A DNA stretch of 64,000 nucleotides from Nitrospirales bacterium (GTDB taxonomy: Bacteria; Nitrospirota; Nitrospiria; Nitrospirales; UBA8639), in NCBI GenBank assembly GCA_031315865.1, contig JALDRJ010000002.1, positions 3,384,001 to 3,448,000 on the forward strand. The letters run 5' to 3'. Below the pieces are notes generated by a model. That model was not told the origin of the DNA. It saw nothing but the letters and a program-made list of their open reading frames with translations, and made no database searches. Shown here piece by piece: positions 63,228 to 64,000 of this stretch (position 1 is its first letter; every line of letters starts with the position of its first letter). A program made the translations under genes and the position numbers.

Positions 63228-64000
63228 ATGACCGACATTCCATCAGCCCGCGTCGCTGATTTCATGCAAGAAACCCTCGAAATGGTGAACGAGCAAACAA
63301 GTCTCATCGAAGCGGCTCAAAAGATGACTCAACACAGGATCGGTTGTCTAGTCGTGCACGATAAAGAGTCGGAGGCTCACGATCACCAAATTACCGGCCT
63401 GGTCTCCGAGACTGACCTTGTGCGGCGGGGCATGTCACATGACTCGACTGAAAAGGGGTGGACGGTCCGGCAGATCATGGCGAGCCCCCTACAAACGATC
63501 GAGTCTCACCGTTCCATGCTCGATGTCAGTCATGTGATGGAACGCCAAGGCGTTCGCCATCTGTGTGTCACTGACGGAGATGAAATCGTCGGAATGATTT
63601 CTATCCGTGATCTCGTCAGGCATTTTGTTTACGCGGAATCCGGCCCAATTCGCGACTTGGATGACGTCTATCGCCCACTCAGCGTGCTCATGCAAACAGC
63701 CATTGAGCAGATCGCGGGAGAAGAAACCGTCGCCACGGCAGCGGCTCACATGGCGAATAAACATATTGGAGCCCTACTCGTGACGGAAAACGGTGAATGG
63801 GCGGGGATCGTCACTGAACGAGACCTCATTCAAAAGGTCATCGCAGAAGAATTGGATCCACAACAGATCAAAACCCGCACGATCATGAATAAGCCCATCA
63901 TTGGGATCGATATCAACCGAACGGTTCATGATGCCAGCGACCTCATGGCAGAAAAGTGGATCCGACATCTCCCAGTCACCGAAAACGGAAAAATAGTCGG
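63228..64000 (+). CDS. CBS-domain protein, 3' end outside the window
   Basis: Open from the ATG at 63228 (AGGAGG upstream) to the window edge without a stop: 257 codons visible. At least three CBS units and most of a fourth are seen, in two tandem pairs: residues about 8-70 (MQETLEMVNEQTSLIEAA...GLVSETDLVRRG), 82-130 (IMASPLQTIE...ISIRDLVRHF), 148-205 (VLMQTAIEQIAGEETVATAA...GIVTERDLIQKV) and 217 on. CBS pairs bind adenine nucleotides and act as regulatory modules. Any C-terminal effector domain is not visible. Confidence 0.9.
   Translation, partial: MTDIPSARVADFMQETLEMVNEQTSLIEAAQKMTQHRIGCLVVHDKESEAHDHQITGLVSETDLVRRGMSHDSTEKGWTVRQIMASPLQTIESHRSMLDVSHVMERQGVRHLCVTDGDEIVGMISIRDLVRHFVYAESGPIRDLDDVYRPLSVLMQTAIEQIAGEETVATAAAHMANKHIGALLVTENGEWAGIVTERDLIQKVIAEELDPQQIKTRTIMNKPIIGIDINRTVHDASDLMAEKWIRHLPVTENGKIV

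Noticed and set aside
1-64000. CRISPR arrays, prophage or toxin-antitoxin modules
   Set aside because: No regular direct repeats with spacers and no phage structural, integrase or toxin-like genes were seen.

Overview
The window is a gene-dense chromosomal segment of a Gram-negative, aerobic-type bacterium with roughly 50% GC (judged by eye). Outer-membrane proteins, Slp-type and Sel1-type exported proteins, a PEP-CTERM protein, a chlorite-dismutase-family heme protein, IPT/TIG and Ycf48-like exported proteins and several cupredoxin/copper-style genes together suggest the phylum Nitrospirota, most likely a Nitrospira-like nitrite oxidiser of moderate GC. This assignment is an inference from protein resemblance and gene mix. 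No 16S rRNA or nxr gene is present to confirm it. No phage, plasmid or CRISPR locus was seen; the only mobile-element trace is one short MITE-like element.

Layout. 1-243: remains of a possible small lipoprotein gene. 244-9.5 kb: metH, then small exported or unknown proteins, a PqqC/CADD-like protein, a mutY-mutT pair and a DCC-family protein. 10-17.6 kb: a methyltransferase, a two-gene sensor-kinase operon (one intact hybrid kinase, one membrane kinase lacking its phosphoacceptor histidine), a HAD hydrolase and a 35-residue basic protein. 17.7-28 kb: housekeeping run valS-nadC-birA-coaX followed by grpE-dnaK-dnaJ-rsmE. 28-33 kb (minus strand): exported Ycf48-like and TIG-repeat proteins, a HEAT-like exported protein, ridA and mltG. 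33.3-41 kb: alaS-recA and thpR-cinA on the minus strand, split by a plus-strand PEP-CTERM gene with its own sigma-54 promoter and terminator. 41-50.9 kb: chlorite-dismutase-family protein, membrane and coiled-coil unknowns, an EAL-HDOD protein, tRNA-Met, an orphan histidine kinase, a large methyltransferase and a ProA homologue lacking the catalytic cysteine. 51-55 kb: rpsB-tsf-pyrH-frr-alr. 55-64 kb: siroheme-type dehydrogenase with an MTH1187 protein, Slp and Sel1 exported proteins, a flavoprotein, a likely metal(copper)-handling group (His-rich small protein, Met-rich outer-membrane barrel, cupredoxin), and a CBS-domain protein cut by the window edge.

How it fits together. Most of the window is core metabolism, translation, proteostasis and DNA repair. 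The accessory signal is concentrated in envelope and periplasmic proteins and in signalling proteins, several of which carry substitutions at positions that define their families (ProA homologue Cys to Ser; sensor kinase His to Gln; CADD-like protein His/Asp/His to Gln/Glu/Asn). These, the sigma-54/PEP-CTERM insertion into the recA neighbourhood, and a 146-bp element with 19-bp imperfect inverted ends and TA borders are the points most worth a second look.
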